From Agapanthus africanus (taxonomy: Eukaryota; Streptophyta; Magnoliopsida; Asparagales; Amaryllidaceae): 64,000 nucleotides of DNA. Both the position numbers and the translations under genes were made by a program. Below are positions 23,346 through 36,290 of the stretch, in pieces (position 1 is the first letter of the stretch; the number at the start of each line of letters is the position of its first letter). The notes below the pieces were generated by a model, which was not told the DNA's origin, did not search any database, and worked only from the letters and a program-made list of their open reading frames with translations. The DNA lies in NCBI GenBank assembly GCA_030015575.1, contig CM057337.1, positions 291,486,044 through 291,550,043 of the forward strand, given 5' to 3'.

Positions 23346-25566
23346 TGTTAGTTATATGTATGCCCTAGAGGCCATTACTATACATAGGATGTATATTGTA
23401 GTGGATGCTTGGACATATATAGGGAGGACTTTCTTGCTCGACATGATAGTATACTATCTGGTTGCTCTTTACCTTAACGTGTACACTGATAGTCTCTCTG
23501 TTACATGTTGGTAAAGCCCTTAGGATGTGTGCTTGACTACCTGGACTATGATGCGGATCATACTAGTGGGGACATGGTAGTCCATAAGTACATCCTTCAA
23601 AGTCCCTAGTCGTGGGTGTATCGAGACGGGGCATCGATATACCAGAGTAGACTAGCGTATACCTTCTCGACCCATACAGATGGGCGATGGATGATCCCAT
23701 ATCCATTGGTGTTTGACATCGGAGATGATATACGGGTGCTCAGTGGAGACTGGGTACACTGGACGGACTCGCCGAGAACTCCCAGATGGTATTATACCTC
23801 ACGTCAGATGGCAGTTCTCTGGTGACACTGGTACAGAGTAGTTTGTTGACCCGAGATCGTCATAGAGTCTTGTGTGGTTCCCACTGTTCTTTGATTTCCA
23901 TCTTACCACGTCCAAGAGGGCGTGCAAAACGGTGGTTTTTGGGTACAGTCCCGAATCATATGGAGGCAATGAGCGATAGAAGGGGATTCGTCTCTCCCGG
24001 TATAGGGAGTTGATGTTACGCTGTGTTCGATTGGCTATAACAGGAAATCCCTGGCCAGGGTTGCTGAGATTTACTCGTAAGTGTTACCAGTAGTTTCTTG
24101 AATTGTTATAGACCTCATATCGACATGACTTATCGAGCTATTGGGGTCTGACGTTTACCACCCCTATGCGAGATATGCGACATATCAGACGAACAGACCG
24201 GAATGTACGGTAGTGTTACTGGTTGGATTCACTGGAGTGTGAGCGGGCTTGCTCGTCGATCTTCTGATCGCTCAATACCCGGGTGGCCGTTACGTTTAGC
24301 AGACCGCTTGCGGCTTGTGGATGTTTGATATGATCATCATCCGCTGCCGGCATATTGACGAGTCTTTAGAGTCCTACACAGAGGTTTCCTGGCTCAAGAG
24401 AAACGAAATAGGAGCGCATATGAGATATGTGCGGGACCGAGAATGATACCAGTATGTGATACTGTATTCGATTCTCGCGATTTGTGACATTGATCGGTTA
24501 TATGCGATATAGCCGGGTTATCGGATCAAGTGTTGATTCGATAAGTTGTTACTGTTGATATTAGTCGGTTATATGCGATATGACCGGATCATTAAATCAA
24601 GTGTTGATTTAATGATTTAATGCATAATTATATATTTGATATATTACTTTGCATTAACTAGTATCGGTTCACTTTGAATGGATTTTCTCACTCGGATGTG
24701 CGCATTGTATATGCGATATGATTTTGTGCACATGTTTGTATCATGTTTGATGATGCATGCTTTATTGGTTAAGTGTAAAGATTAAACCATGGTTGTGAAT
24801 GGTTAGGGTTTTGTTTTCTTTTTCATTTATTTATTTATTATTTAATTATTCATTTGGAAAAAGAAAAAGGGTGAGAAAAATGGTGGCATTCTTTTAATCT
24901 TTCATGAAGCTTCATGAACACTTTGACTATGTCACCATTTTTGTCTCATGCTTAACCCTAACCACTCCACTAACCCTTGTTCACTCTCCACACTTTACCA
25001 TGGTTACCTTTATGATAAGAATGATTATTCTTTTCTTTTCTAATTTATCTTATCATAACACTTTCTTCTTCTTCTTCATCTTCTTCATTGAAGAAAGCTT
25101 CACTTCATCAATGGTGGATTGATGAAAAGTGTGAGAAATCCAATTCTAAAGTGAACCCACTTCCTATTTCTTCATCCTCTACCTCTTGCCAAGTAGTAGA
25201 GTGTGTTTCATTCACAAGTTTTCATGGCTTGGTGAAGGTGGAGCTTGATCTAGCGATTCTTCGACGTAGATCATCTTCGGCATGGACATCGACGACCTAG
25301 CTCGCCTATTCTCCGATGAAGCCGACGCTAGAGCCCGAAATTTGTTTTGGACAGCGAGAGGACTTCATTGCGGAGCTATGGAGGTGGAGCACCGGATCTA
25401 CAAAGGTTGTATTTCCGTATTCTTGTAGTTAATTGTTAACTAGTTTCTTTTTCGCCTAGATTTCTAGCCAACGATCCGTACACTAGGGTTTCTCGGCACC
25501 ATAATTTTTGAAATTGGCATGGTTGATGCCTTGTGAGACCTCTTGAGAGTGCCTAGGAACCCTACA
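23346..25566 (+). repeat. Element B: 3' LTR
   Basis: 2221 bp, the same length as the 5' LTR, differing by about 30 substitutions by eye. It ends CCTACA at 25566, followed by the target copy GTCGT. Confidence 0.95.
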
Positions 25567-26369
25567 GTCGTGTCGGAGTGAAGCCCAAAACACCCTGAGA
25601 TAACACTGGAAGCCTACCAGTATATTTCGTTTGCCCTGGCCAGGGACTACTCGTGTAATGGCTCTCCTAGACACAGCGCGATGTCAACCCCCAATACCGG
25701 GAGAGACGAATCCTGTCTAACCGTCACTGCCTCTAAGTGCTTCGGGACTGCACCCAACTACCACCTGTTTGCACGACTCCTTTGAGCCGTGGTAGGGTAG
25801 TAATCAAAGTTCAGTGGGAACACATTCGAGGCGAAGTGACAGTGTCAAGTCAGCGGACTAAGCTGTACTCATGTCACCTGGGAACTGATAACTGACGATA
25901 GGCATAATACCAACTAGTCAGTTCCCGATGAGTCCTGTCCAGTATACTCGTAACCCAACGAGCACCCGCATACTTTCTCAAGTACGACGTACCGACGGCT
26001 GTGGGACAGACCGTCTCCCACACTGGGATGAGAAGCGCATGCGCTAGTCTACTCCGGAGTATTGATGCCCTGTCTCGATCGTCCTGCGACCACGGACCTG
26101 CATAAGGATGTGCTTATAGATTACCCAGCCCCACTAGTGTGACTGCCATCACAACGCTGGTAATCAAGCAAAGATCCTAAGGGCTCCACTAATGTGTATA
26201 GGCGATATACTAAAATAAACACATGTACACATTGAAGTGGAAACAAACCAAGTAGCATACTACTATTTTGCGGAAGATTGTATATACAATGTGAATATCC
26301 CAAGCTTTCATTAAGTAATATACAAACTAGTATGATACAGTAATGACCTCTAGAGCATATACACTAACA
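25567..26369 (-). repeat. Element A: 5' LTR, outer part
   Basis: The remaining 803 bp of the A 5' LTR (first five bases are the duplicated target of B). On the minus strand it starts TGTTAG at 26369. It is followed by AGAGT, the right target duplication of A. Confidence 0.93.
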
Positions 26370-26374
26370 AGAGT

Positions 26375-26790
26375 GACTGTTAGAGTTATAGTTTTCCCTT
26401 TTTTGCGGGGCAATAGTTTTGACAGGTGGTCCAAGCGAATACTGAGGAAGGCATGGCACAGTATACTGATTAAATTCAGTTGACGATACAGTCTAAAAAA
26501 GTTTGCTGGATTTGGAGTTCATTTGTGAACTGGGTCCCACCAGATATCCAGACATATTCTAAGACAGGTATTGCTCAATTTGGGAGATGGCTTTCTCCGC
26601 GAACTTGAGATAAAGAGAGACATAGATAGAAACATTGGAGCGGATCAACTCACTGAGGCTATTTCTCGAACACAATAGTTTTACAAATGAGCTTGTTGAA
26701 ACTGATTAGTAGAAAAGTTGGGAGTTCGGTATCCCATGGGCTGTGAGCATGCGACGCCGCAATAATCAGACTTAAGTGCAAGTAGGAGAT
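26375..26790 (+). pseudogene. Element F: decayed pol, RNase H end and polypurine tract
   Basis: F resumes after A. It matches the end of RNase H in E (GGTCCCACCAGA.., TCCAGACATATTCTAAG.., GCGGATCAACTCAC), with frameshifts. AAGTAGGAGAT at 26780-26790 is the polypurine tract, directly before the 3' LTR. A novel-looking stretch at 26375-26510 is too diverged to place. Confidence 0.75.
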
Positions 26791-28845
26791 TGTTGGCTAT
26801 AGTGCCCTCAAGTCAATTATTGGATCGCAGACACTTGATTGCAATGATTGAGGGAGGACCTATACCGGTAGAATAGTCTTACTCGAGATGATAGTATGCT
26901 ATCTGGTTTGTCTTTATCATCGTGTACATGCTTCAGGTGACATTACAGATCACTATTACATATTGATTGAGCCTATAGTATTCTTTCTTGACTACCAGCA
27001 GTATGATGGCGATCATATACATGAGAGTTGCGTGGTCTATAAGCACATCCTTAAAATGTCCCAAGTCGTGGGAGTTTCAATACTGGGCATCGATACTCCA
27101 AGAGTAGACTAGTGTATACTGATCGAGACCCTGACGAGGGGCGGTAGCCGGTCTCACGAGCCATTGGTGTTAGTTGGTTCACCTAATATGTATACAGGTG
27201 CTCATTGGGTTATGAATACACCGGACGGACTCGTCGGGAACATGCTAGTTGGTATTATACCTATTGTCAGATAGAAGTTCCATGGTGACATGTGTACTGG
27301 TTAGTTTATCGACCTGAGATCGTCATTTATCTCGTGTGAGTTCCCACTGTGATTTGATTACTACCCTACCACGGCTCAAAGGAGTCGTGCAAACAGGTTT
27401 TAGTTGGGTACAGTCCCGAGCCACATAGAGGTTGTTAGCGGATTGTCAGGGGATTCGTGTCTCCCAGTATTGGGGGTTGATGTCGCGGAGTGCACGGGTG
27501 ACCATCACCAGAAATCCTTGGCCAAGGTAGTCGAGAATTACTGATTCGGATCAGTAGTTTCTCAGGTGGTGATAGGATTCATACCGACATTAAATATCGC
27601 GTTATTAGGGGTCTGACTTTATCCAGCCACCTAGACTCGATATGCGATATTCATAGACGAACAGACCAGACTATATGTATATTCTCACTATCAGGCTCAG
27701 TAGGGTTTCAGGATGAGTTTACTCGTCGGCCTCCCTTTCGCTCAATACCTAGGTAGCCGTTACATATAGATAGTGCCACTGACGTGCTTGTGGTTAAACC
27801 CACTGCCAGCGTATTGACGAGTCTTTAGAGTCTCACACAGAGGGTTCCCTGCTTCGGGAGAAACGTTGTAGAGGCCGTATGGTTTTATGCCGGGTTCGAT
27901 CATATACGTGCACTTGTGCACGGATCATGATCGGACGGATAAGACTAGTGGGTTTGGTTTAAGCCGGATCCTAGTATCATATTGTTGGATTATTTTCATC
28001 TCGTTGTATTCGTATTCAGTCGGAATATGGATGCGGGTATGTATATACGGATGAGGGGTATTCTTGTAATTCGTTATAAGTTTAATTTAGATGTTGCCAT
28101 TTCTTTTTGTTATTAAACATTTAGGGTTTTAAATGTTTATTGGTTAGCAAGTGTGACTCATGGCTTGGCATGGACTCATGCATATGCACTTGTGACTCAT
28201 GGTGATAAGTCATGGTGGTATGATGGGTTTTTGTTTTGTGTAAGTTATTTGTTGTGAGATATTTGTAGTGAGCTTGGAGATATTTATTCTTGAGTTGTTT
28301 CTTTAGTTGCTAGCATGATATAAGCTCACAACAAATACTCACACAATAACACAAAATAAAAGGCAGCCACTTCTTTTTCTTTGCTTGCTCTTTTCATTTC
28401 TTGAGCTCACACTTTCCTCACTTGGCGTCTTCTTCAACCTCCACCCAAACCCTCTCATGAATTGAGAATCCTTGGGTGTATTGAGACAAAGTAATCACAC
28501 ACACTCTCTACTTCATCTTGAATATCTGGGTTATCAAACTAGATACTCGAGTTGCCTCGGTTTTGAAGCGGGAGCCCGTAATACTAACCCTCGACGTGGA
28601 TCGTCTTCGATGGGGGGAGACCGGAGATCAAGCATGATCGAGAAAGCCGCAAGGAGCTTGGGACAGTGATTGAAGACCAAAGGACACGGATCGTTCGGTA
28701 TAACCTCTCTAAACTCCTTTCATAGAACTAGTATAGGGTTAATGGTACGATCCGTAGTTTAGGGTTCCGTTAGCGCTGGTTTCTAAATGTTTTTGTTCCG
28801 CATTTGGCCACGAATTGATGGCTGGGGCGCTGCCGTAACCCAACA
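26791..28845 (+). repeat. Element F: 3' LTR
   Basis: 2055 bp, TGTTGG...CCAACA. Its start is diverged from the family box (TGCCCTCAAGTC). It ends inside the pol of G, with GTGAT at 28846-28850 as the expected target copy. The partner 5' LTR is not in the window. Confidence 0.85.
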
Positions 28846-29823
28846 GTGATGGCCTGCTCGAAACTAGTAGGGTCATCATCTACTATGATGCAATCTTCGC
28901 TCCTACCGTCTATAAGAAAATTATAGTATCTCTCAAGTGGATGAGGAACCCTACTAGATCTGTGAAGTGACTGAGGTTCGTCGGGGACCATTGAATCCTC
29001 AAGTTCTACCAAATCATCAGCTGTAGTTTGTGTAGCTAGAACTTCTTCCAGATCTACCCCATTACCACTAATTTCTTTTACAAGAAATTCCTTTTCTAAA
29101 ATGGTGGCACATTGAGAAACAAACACTTTTTGTTCCTCAGTGTGGTTGAAGATATATCCATATGAATTCTTTGGATATCCCATAAACTTGCACATAACAG
29201 ACCTTGCCTCGAGCTTGTCCGGATTTTGTATTTTAACATAGGCCGGACAACCCCGTATCTTAACTCATTTAAGAGACGGTCTCTTCCCATACCATATCTC
29301 ATATGGAGTAGTAGGCATGGATTTGGTCGGAACTCTATTCAATATGTATGCTGCTGTCTCAAGTGCATAACCCTAAAAGGAAATAGGTAACTCAGCAACA
29401 CTCATCATAGAGCACACCATATCTAATTGGGCGTGATATCTCCCTTCGATACTCCATTGTGTTGTGGTGTATACGGTGGAGTAAGCTGAGAGAGAATCCC
29501 ATTCTCTTTTAAATAGTCTCGGAATTCTGTGCTTAAGTAATCTCCTCCTCGATCAGATCGAAGGACTTTAATACTTTTACCCATCTGGTTCTCAACTTCG
29601 TACCTATATTCCTTGAATTTCTTAAAATCTTTATATTTGCGTTTCAACAGGAACACATGTCCGAATCTTGAGAGATCATCGGTGAATGTAATAAAGTACG
29701 AGAAACCATTCCTGGAATGTGTAGACATAGAACCGCATACATCACTATGTATCAGTCCCAAGAGTTCAGTAGTTCTTTCTCCGTGTCAAGTAAACAGAGT
29801 TTTGGTCATCTTCCCTTTAAGAC
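28846..29823 (-). pseudogene. Element G: integrase core, C-terminal part and linker
   Basis: Broken frames give integrase pieces: about 29423-29761 (IHSDVCG, LRSDRGGDYLS and TPQHNGV, with the SERR Glu region damaged), about 29200-29400 (AAYILNRVPTK-like, frame disrupted), and about 28846-29195 (FMGYPKNSYGY and the linker ending PTSFEQAI). At 28846 the reading passes into the F LTR. No RT remains in this piece. Confidence 0.8.
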
Positions 29824-29824
29824 A

Positions 29825-30568
29825 TCACTCGCAAGTTTCATAAGATGTAAATTCAAACTGATTCAAATATCCATCTTTATGCAACTTAGCTAGTCTGGTC
29901 GCATTGATATAACCAAGTCTACAATGCCATAAGAAGGCTTCATTCATTTCTGAACTTTTCCTCTTGTGTGTGTTCTGTATATTTAAAACCGTGTTTTGAT
30001 TCAGAACGTATATTCCGTTACACAACATACCAAAACCAATCAATACTTGATTTAGGGAAATGTTCATAACATTTTTCTCTAGTGCAAAGTTATATCCTTT
30101 TTTATTTAATAATGAAACGGATCTGATGTTGCACATCATAGACGGTACGTAATAACCGTCATTCAAAATCAATGTATTCCCATTTGGCAATACAAAGTTA
30201 TATTCGCCAATAGCTTCTGCAGCAACAATTGATCCGTTCCCTACTCTGAGAGACATATCACCCTTTCCCAGTTCTCTACTTCTTCTTAACCGTTGTAACT
30301 GATTACAAATATGGGATCCTGATCCGGTATGTAATACCCAGGACGTAGAGTAAACTGAGAAACAGCTCTCAATAACGAACACACCCGAAGAAGATGCATC
30401 ATCATGCTCTTTCTTCATTCGGGTTGCGTGGGAATACTGACATTCCCCTATTCCTTGCTCAGACTTATGACAGTCATAAGATAGAGCGGAACCAACGTTT
30501 CCCAGCTCAGTATAATAAGCGGGTTCAATCAATACATCCATATTATTATCTTGATTAAGGCATGTCAT
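29825..30568 (-). pseudogene. Element G: protease and pre-integrase part, gag-less start
   Basis: An open stretch of about 247 codons from ATG 30566-30568 to a premature TGA at 29825-29827, reached two codons after the first integrase zinc Cys. The protease active-site Asp is His (LHTGSGSH). The N-terminal 75 residues replace the whole Gag. They include SYDCHKSEQGIGEC, which looks like a ruined zinc knuckle when set against CFYCHKRGHWKNDC in A. The start matches those of B and E, so the gag loss is shared by descent or exchange. Confidence 0.85.
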
Positions 30569-31011
30569 GGTCGCTACCTGGAGAGAGAGAAGAAAACACT
30601 TTAAAGTACGCTCTTGCAAAATTAGATTGGTTATTATCTTATCTAATCAGGATGGCTCCTACTGTTTTTATCAAATCTTCCTTCAAACCATAAATGGTAA
30701 GATTAGCCGGGATTAATTACACTCTACAAGTTCGCCAATCGGTCACCCAGGCAGGTATTGGTACTCCGAGGGAGTCTCCCCATGCTTTCGCATGAAATTA
30801 ATTAAATAACCTCGTTTCCGCAGGGGCATAACCCTGCTAACACCTTTCTTAGACACCTACTGGATCAGCTAATTGAAAAGTGGAAAACTCTCCCAGGAGT
30901 AACATTTAGTCGCAGTGTGTATCGGGATCCAACTATCTCATAAAAGCTATGCAATCTTATTGAAAATTTCAACACTTAAAATTCCCAATATCTGTTTTTA
31001 CCTCTAGCAAT

Positions 31012-31240
31012 TTATGACCTTAACTATGGTCAAAAAATCATAAGTGCTAGTCATGTTCTACCCGTCATTTCATTATTAAATTAAACCCACCTGCACGACC
31101 CTTAACTATAGTCAACAAGGTCGTACAAGTACCCTAATCCAATCGTATCATATGCGGAAGATAAGCTCTAATCAGCTACCGCGCACTATGCCTTGACTAT
31201 GGTCAACAAACGCAGCACGAATACTAAATAGCACTTATCT
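31012..31240 (-). other. Three-hairpin leader domain, element G
   Basis: Hairpin 1 (31159-31240) has outer arms AGATAAG/CTTATCT. Hairpin 2 (31093-31126) pairs GTACGACC with GGTCGTGC. Hairpin 3 (31012-31044) pairs TTATGA with TCATAA. On the minus strand the caps are TTGAC-CATA-GTCAA and close variants, a loop seen only in G. Confidence 0.8.
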
Positions 31241-31406
31241 GAAATGACGGAGGCTACGAATGTTTTTGAAGAAAACCTTTAAGATAATGAACATGATATC
31301 ATTGCAGAATCTAGTGATTTGAAAAGGAGTGGTTTAAGCTCCGCTTTTAAAATCGAGTAGTTTTCAAAACAATCCAAGTGGGTTGTAGCATCTGCTAGTT
31401 TTGCTA

Positions 31407-31462
31407 AAGAGGTCATTCCCGGTTAAGGGATCTAGGCTCTTTCCTCATCGAATGAGGTGCTG
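31407..31462 (-). repeat. Single leader module, element G
   Basis: One unit, on the minus strand CCTCATTCGATGAGG (CCTCAT/ATGAGG, a perfect 6-bp stem), then TCCC..GGGA. Other gag-less copies have two units. Confidence 0.7.
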
Positions 31463-31925
31463 GATATTCATAATGGAATACCGCTTTGCAAAGCAATAAC
31501 CAGAGCTACCTTTTTGAAAAATTAGATTCTATAACATCTTTCGGTTTCTTTTCTTTTCATTAATCTCATTAATGACATCCCATCATTTATGTTTCCTAAA
31601 CATCATAGAAGAAACGAAAATAAAACACACATATCTACCATCCGCATTCGCCACAGGGACCCGCGTCTTCACCGTAAGGTTACTTAACTTACGGCAGGAC
31701 GGGGTCAGGACTAACACGGATGGAAAACTTATATAGTGTCTAATAATATATCATATATATAAGTAGCATTTTTCTCACGCGGTTATATGATCACAGCACA
31801 GAACTCAAGCAGTAGAAATCAACATATGAAATATTGGATATACTAGGAGGTCCGTGTTTTAAATTAAGCCAGTAATGAAAAACACGGATTCCACGGTCGT
31901 GATGAATAGCCAAACCCACATCCCT

Positions 31926-32054
31926 AAACCCCTACGAGAGTGGCAAGTAACCCTGCCAATTCTAGAGTTAGGTGACCCGGTCTCGACTCCTCGAGATGGT
32001 ATCACACTGGACTTTAGAACCCGGTTACTTATGCTCCTCGCCTTGGTTCTATCC
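31926..32054 (-). other. Long-range paired leader domain, element G
   Basis: It holds TTCTAGAGT..ACTTTAGAA and TCTCGA..TCGAGA arms in the same order as in B (18961-19096) and I (51597-51725). A further GTGTTTT/AAAACAC-type pair lies beside it. Confidence 0.65.
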
Positions 32055-33234
32055 TAATGCGGATAAGTAAATAATATACATCAGTGGTGACATCATCCTC
32101 AAACCGAAAGTGTCTCGATAAAAGAATATTACACACAATTTATTACATGAATGAAAATATAGAAACTCTCATCACAGGTAAAAAAAACGCCTATTCAATC
32201 ACGACGATCCAATATAACATATCACAAGCAACAAATAACATCGCATGTCATCAACGTAAGTAAATATGCGTATCCCGAATGCCGTTGACATATAGCTACG
32301 AGATCGGGGATATACCACATATTACACTTACGGTCGCAGAGAAGAAATGAAAAATACAATAATTAGAATCTGCACTAAACCTTAGACATCATAAACCCGG
32401 AATATCTCATATCTCGGATTTCATGCCTAACCCAATAAATCTTGCATTTAAGTATCGAATTGAAAATACTTTTCAATAACAAATCGGGTAATTCAACAAA
32501 ATTCCCGATAAAATGATCGAATGCTCGTCGGGAAATTTAGTAGATTGCCGGACCCCCGATGCTGTGAACGAAGTGCACTTAGGCGGAACACTGCGGCCGC
32601 GAGCACCCCAGTGGATGCTTTTGGCAACGGAGTTCTCCTATAGTCACTCGATCGGGGCTATAAGGCATGGCTATCTAATAGTGTTTCCCGACGAGTGTTT
32701 GTGTACAATACACGATTGCGACGGAGTTTTGATCCGAATCGAAACTCCGTGGCAATCGACCAAAAGAGACTAAAACGCGAGATTTATAAAACACAAACTA
32801 GTTTTCACAAAACTAATTAATGTGGATTCCAAAAATTGTATCACATATCATAAATATCTAGACGGTGTTAAACATTTCGATCGATATATCAAACACACAC
32901 AAATCACAGAGACCTCAACAACTTGAGCATTACTAAAAACACCAAGAAAGTGCCAAATATGATAATGGAGCAGCACAAGAAAAACGACCGCATAATACCC
33001 CAAACTTGCGGTGGAAGACCAAAATGGGGTTTAGGCCGCGGTTCCACGGTGCTTTGGTGGCATTTGGGGCGTACTTCTTAGGGATCCATAAAATACGCTG
33101 CACAATTTTCTGCATATTTTTAATCTCCAAAATTTCAACTTTTGAAAAATTGGACAGAAACATTGAAAAAATCGGGTTTTGAAGTTCGATCGAACACTTT
33201 AACATCTTTTAGATCAAACCTGATGCTCTAGCTT

Positions 33235-33247
33235 GGCTCCAATACCA
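33235..33247 (-). other. Element G: degenerate primer-binding site
   Basis: On the minus strand TGGTATTGGAGCC, two changes from the tRNA-Met match, directly beside the LTR end. Confidence 0.8.
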
Positions 33248-35531
33248 TGAAAGTGTGTCTAAGCACCTCTACAGGGTTTCCACATGCATCAAGTATGCAA
33301 TTTGAAAAAATCTAGAGGTCTAAACTACACTAACCTAGAATCGAACAAGCGAATTAGGGTTTGAAAGCAAGTAAACAAGTTTTAAACTAAGTGAAGAGGG
33401 TTACCACATTTGTAGAACAGGTCCTTCACTTCAATAGCTTCAAGTAGTAGTCCCTAAGCTCTAAGTAGTCGTCCCTAGAACTCTTCTTGGCTCCACTTGA
33501 AGAAAAGATCGAGCTTGCTACGCCGTCTTCAAGGCCGAAGATGATCCACCTTGAAGTTTCTCTAACTCAAACTATCTCTTCACTAATCAAGGAATTAGTG
33601 AAGCAAACAACCTAATCTTATGGGCTAGATGAGAGTTGGTTGATGAAGTAAGAATTTTTCTCGCTTTAGAAATCTCTTTCTCTTTTATTTTCCACACCGC
33701 AAGAAATCCTAGAGTGCTCTTGAGAGGAAGAAGATCAAGAACTTGGGTGAAGAAATATCTTAAGAGATCTAGTGAGAGTTAACCATGGGCTAAAGATATA
33801 TGGTTGGGTGAGAAAATATCTAGAGTAAAACAAAATTAGTTGAATGAGTCATGGCTAATACATGCTTCTACAAGCATCTAAGCCATGCTCATTATCCACT
33901 AATTCTTATTTCACTTTAAAATAAATCACCAATATAATCTTTAGTCTTGGTGTGAGTCTCATACACCCATGTTCTACGTATCATCAACCATGATACATAA
34001 ATCAAATACATATATAAATATATATCACATATATATTAAATGTATTTCTTGAGAAGAAATTCATTAGTGAGCTAATATTAGTTAATATATATTAATATAT
34101 CAAATATATATCAAATTATTAAATCAACACTTGATTCAATAATCCGGTTATATCATATATAACCGACTAATATCATTTATTTGTATATCAAATTATTAAA
34201 TCAACACTTGATTCAATAACCCGGTCATATCACATATAACCGACAAATATTCAATACTACATTAAATCAACACTTGATTCAATAATCCAGTCATATCATA
34301 TATAACCGCCCAGTATCAAATATATATACATATAACATATCACTGAATCAACACTTGATTCAACATTCCGGTTATATCACATATAACCTAACCGATATCA
34401 AATATAGCGAGATTAGAATACGGTATCACATACACATATTTAATCAAGCTCCCGCACATATCACTATATGTACCCTACTTCGTTTCGCTTAAGCTAGTTG
34501 AACTCTAAAGACTCGTCAATATGCCAGCAGTAGGGAATGATCACATCAGTCACCCATAAGCCGTCAGCGGTACTAGCTGGACGTAACGGCTACCCAGGTA
34601 TTGAGCGAATAGAAGATCAACAAGCAAGCTTGTCCAAACTCCAACAAAGCCTATAAGCAACATTTACTGTACAGTACGGTCTCTTCGTCTGATATGTTGC
34701 ATATCGAGTCTATGGGTAGAATCGTCAAACCCCAGTAACTTGATAAGTCATGCCGATGTGTGGCCTATAATCGTTTGAGAAACTACTGATAACATATACC
34801 AGTAAATCTCATCAGCCCTGGCTAGCGACTTGTAGTTATAGCCAATCAAGCATAGCGCAACATCAACTCCCTATACCGGGAGAGACAAAAACCCTCCTAT
34901 CGCTCATTGCCTCCATATAACTTGGGACTTTACCCAAAATCCACCAGTTTGGACGACTCCTTTGAGCCGTGGTAGGGACGAAATAAATCACAGTGGGAAC
35001 CACACAAGACTCTATGACGATCTCGGGTCTACAGACTAACCGGTATAAGTGTCACCAGAGAACTGCTATTTGACGATAGGTATGGTACCATCTAGGAGTT
35101 CTCGGCGAGTCATGTTCGGTGTACTCATTCTCTAATGAGCATCTGTGTACAATCTTTTATGTCAAACACCAATGGTTGTGGGATCAACTATCACTTCCAA
35201 ACAGAGCCAAGAAGCGTACACACTAGTCTACTCTAGAATATCGATGGCATGTCTCGATATCCCCTCGACTAAGAACTGCTAAAGGATGTGCTTGTGGACT
35301 GCACAAGCCTCACTAATATGATCTGCATCATAGTCCTGGTAGTCAAGTCAACATCCTAAGGGCTTTATCAACATGTATCAGAGAGGCAGTATAATAACAC
35401 TAGTGCACATGTTAAGATAAAAAGCAACCAGATAGAAACTATCTTGACGAGCAAGAAAGTCCTATATATATATGACAAAGTATCCACTATATCATACAAT
35501 AATGGCCTCTAGGGCATACATATTCCTAACA
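33248..35531 (-). repeat. Element G: 5' LTR
   Basis: 2284 bp, on the minus strand TGTTAG...CTTTCA, with the TGCCCTAGAGGCC box near 35510. The stretch 34010-34430 is AT-rich and repeats a block of about 100 bp built from TTAAATCAACACTTGATTCAATAA and ATATAACCG-type segments, a local tandem expansion. Confidence 0.88.
34100..34400 (-). repeat. Tandem-like repeats in the G LTR
   Basis: Four imperfect copies of TCAACACTTGATTCA followed by CCGGTTATAT or CCGGTCATAT and ATATAACCG. The core is palindromic (TCAA..TTGA; ATAACC..GGTTAT). B has two equivalents at 16340-16440, and G has expanded the block. Confidence 0.65.
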
Positions 35532-36290
35532 GTGTCTATGTACCATGACTGTGAAAGTCCCAACATTATTTTAGATTTGTCATGATAGATCCTAATCCCC
35601 AGATTGTATGAGGCGTCACCCAGGTCATTCAAAGAGAACTTCTGTAACAAGAACAGCTTGGCCGACTTTTGCATAGGAATATCATTTCCTATCAGGAGAA
35701 TGACATCTACGTTTAAAACGAGGAATACCACAGTTCTCCCTACAATCTTATTATAAATACAAGATTCATATGCATTTTTGATAAAATTGAATTCCTGGAC
35801 CGTCTCATCAAAGCAGATGTTCCAACTCCGCGATGCCTGCTTTAATCCACAAATGGATTTAAGTAACTTAAACACCTTTCCGCTACTCCCACTGTCGATG
35901 AAACCTTCTGGTTGATCCATGTAAACATACTCTTCTAAACTTCCATTTAGAAAAGCGGTTTTAATATCCAACTGCCAGATGTCATAGTCATGGAGGGCAG
36001 CAATAGAAAGTAGGATCCGAATGGATTTAAGCATATCCACTGGTGAAAAAGTTTCGTCATAGGTTTGTAGGATCCAATCCTGGTCTTTGACGAAAACCTT
36101 TAGCAACAAGTCTAGCTTTATAGGTTTCTACCAGTCCATCTACACCAATCTTCTTTTTGAAGATCCATTTGAATCCAACGGGTTTTACCTCAGGTGGAGA
36201 AATATCCAAAGTCTATACTTTATTGGTGTACATGGATTCCATCGCGGATTGCATAGCATCCATCCACTTCACCGAGTCTCTACTCATGAT
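35532..36290 (-). pseudogene. Element H: RT part
   Basis: RT from VETYKARL-like sequence to GLSQSWYIDT, where G interrupts at 35531. DIKTAFLNGSLEE is intact, but the catalytic YVDD reads NVDV, so the enzyme is dead. There is an indel near 36060-36090 and stops further upstream (36120-36290). Confidence 0.85.

Larger units (their letters stand above)
15162..25566 (+). mobile_element. Element B: copia retrotransposon with decayed pol, inserted in A's LTR
   Basis: Complete plus-strand insertion with two 2221-bp LTRs, primer-binding site, a long leader, a ruined gag-less pol and a polypurine tract. The target duplication is GTCAT (15157-15161) and GTCGT (25567-25571); the single difference is a CpG-type G to A change. 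I counted about 30 substitutions and no net indel between the LTRs (about 1.4%), so insertion is recent although the coding region is full of frameshifts and stops. Confidence 0.95.
5599..26369 (-). mobile_element. Element A: full-length gag-bearing copia retrotransposon, interrupted by B
   Basis: A complete minus-strand Ty1/copia element of the Angela/BARE type. The target duplication AGAGT lies at 5594-5598 and 26370-26374. Its two LTRs are both 2148 bp once the inserted element B (15162-25566, with a 5-bp duplicated target) is removed. The element contains a polypurine tract, a gag-pol region with few lesions, a 2.1-kb leader and a tRNA-Met primer-binding site. LTR divergence in the parts I compared is about 2%, which fits A being older than B (about 1.4%). 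Confidence 0.95.
30569..33234 (-). other. Element G: 5' leader (non-coding)
   Basis: A leader of about 2.7 kb. It carries a pyrimidine tract with AG (30575-30600), the three-hairpin domain, one copy of the CCTC..GAGG module, a TTCATTAAT/ATTAATGAA hairpin (near 31556-31574), the long paired domain (31926-32054) and a weak proximal hairpin near 33008-33050. I see no gene. Confidence 0.75.
28846..35531 (-). mobile_element. Element G: gag-less copia retrotransposon, 5' two-thirds
   Basis: Minus-strand element with a 5' LTR (33248-35531), a degenerate primer-binding site, a leader and a gag-less pol cut at 28846 by F. It sits inside the RT of H: the codons of H resume at 35532, with GTGTC as the likely target copy. 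The 3' part lies beyond F to the left and outside the window. Confidence 0.85.
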
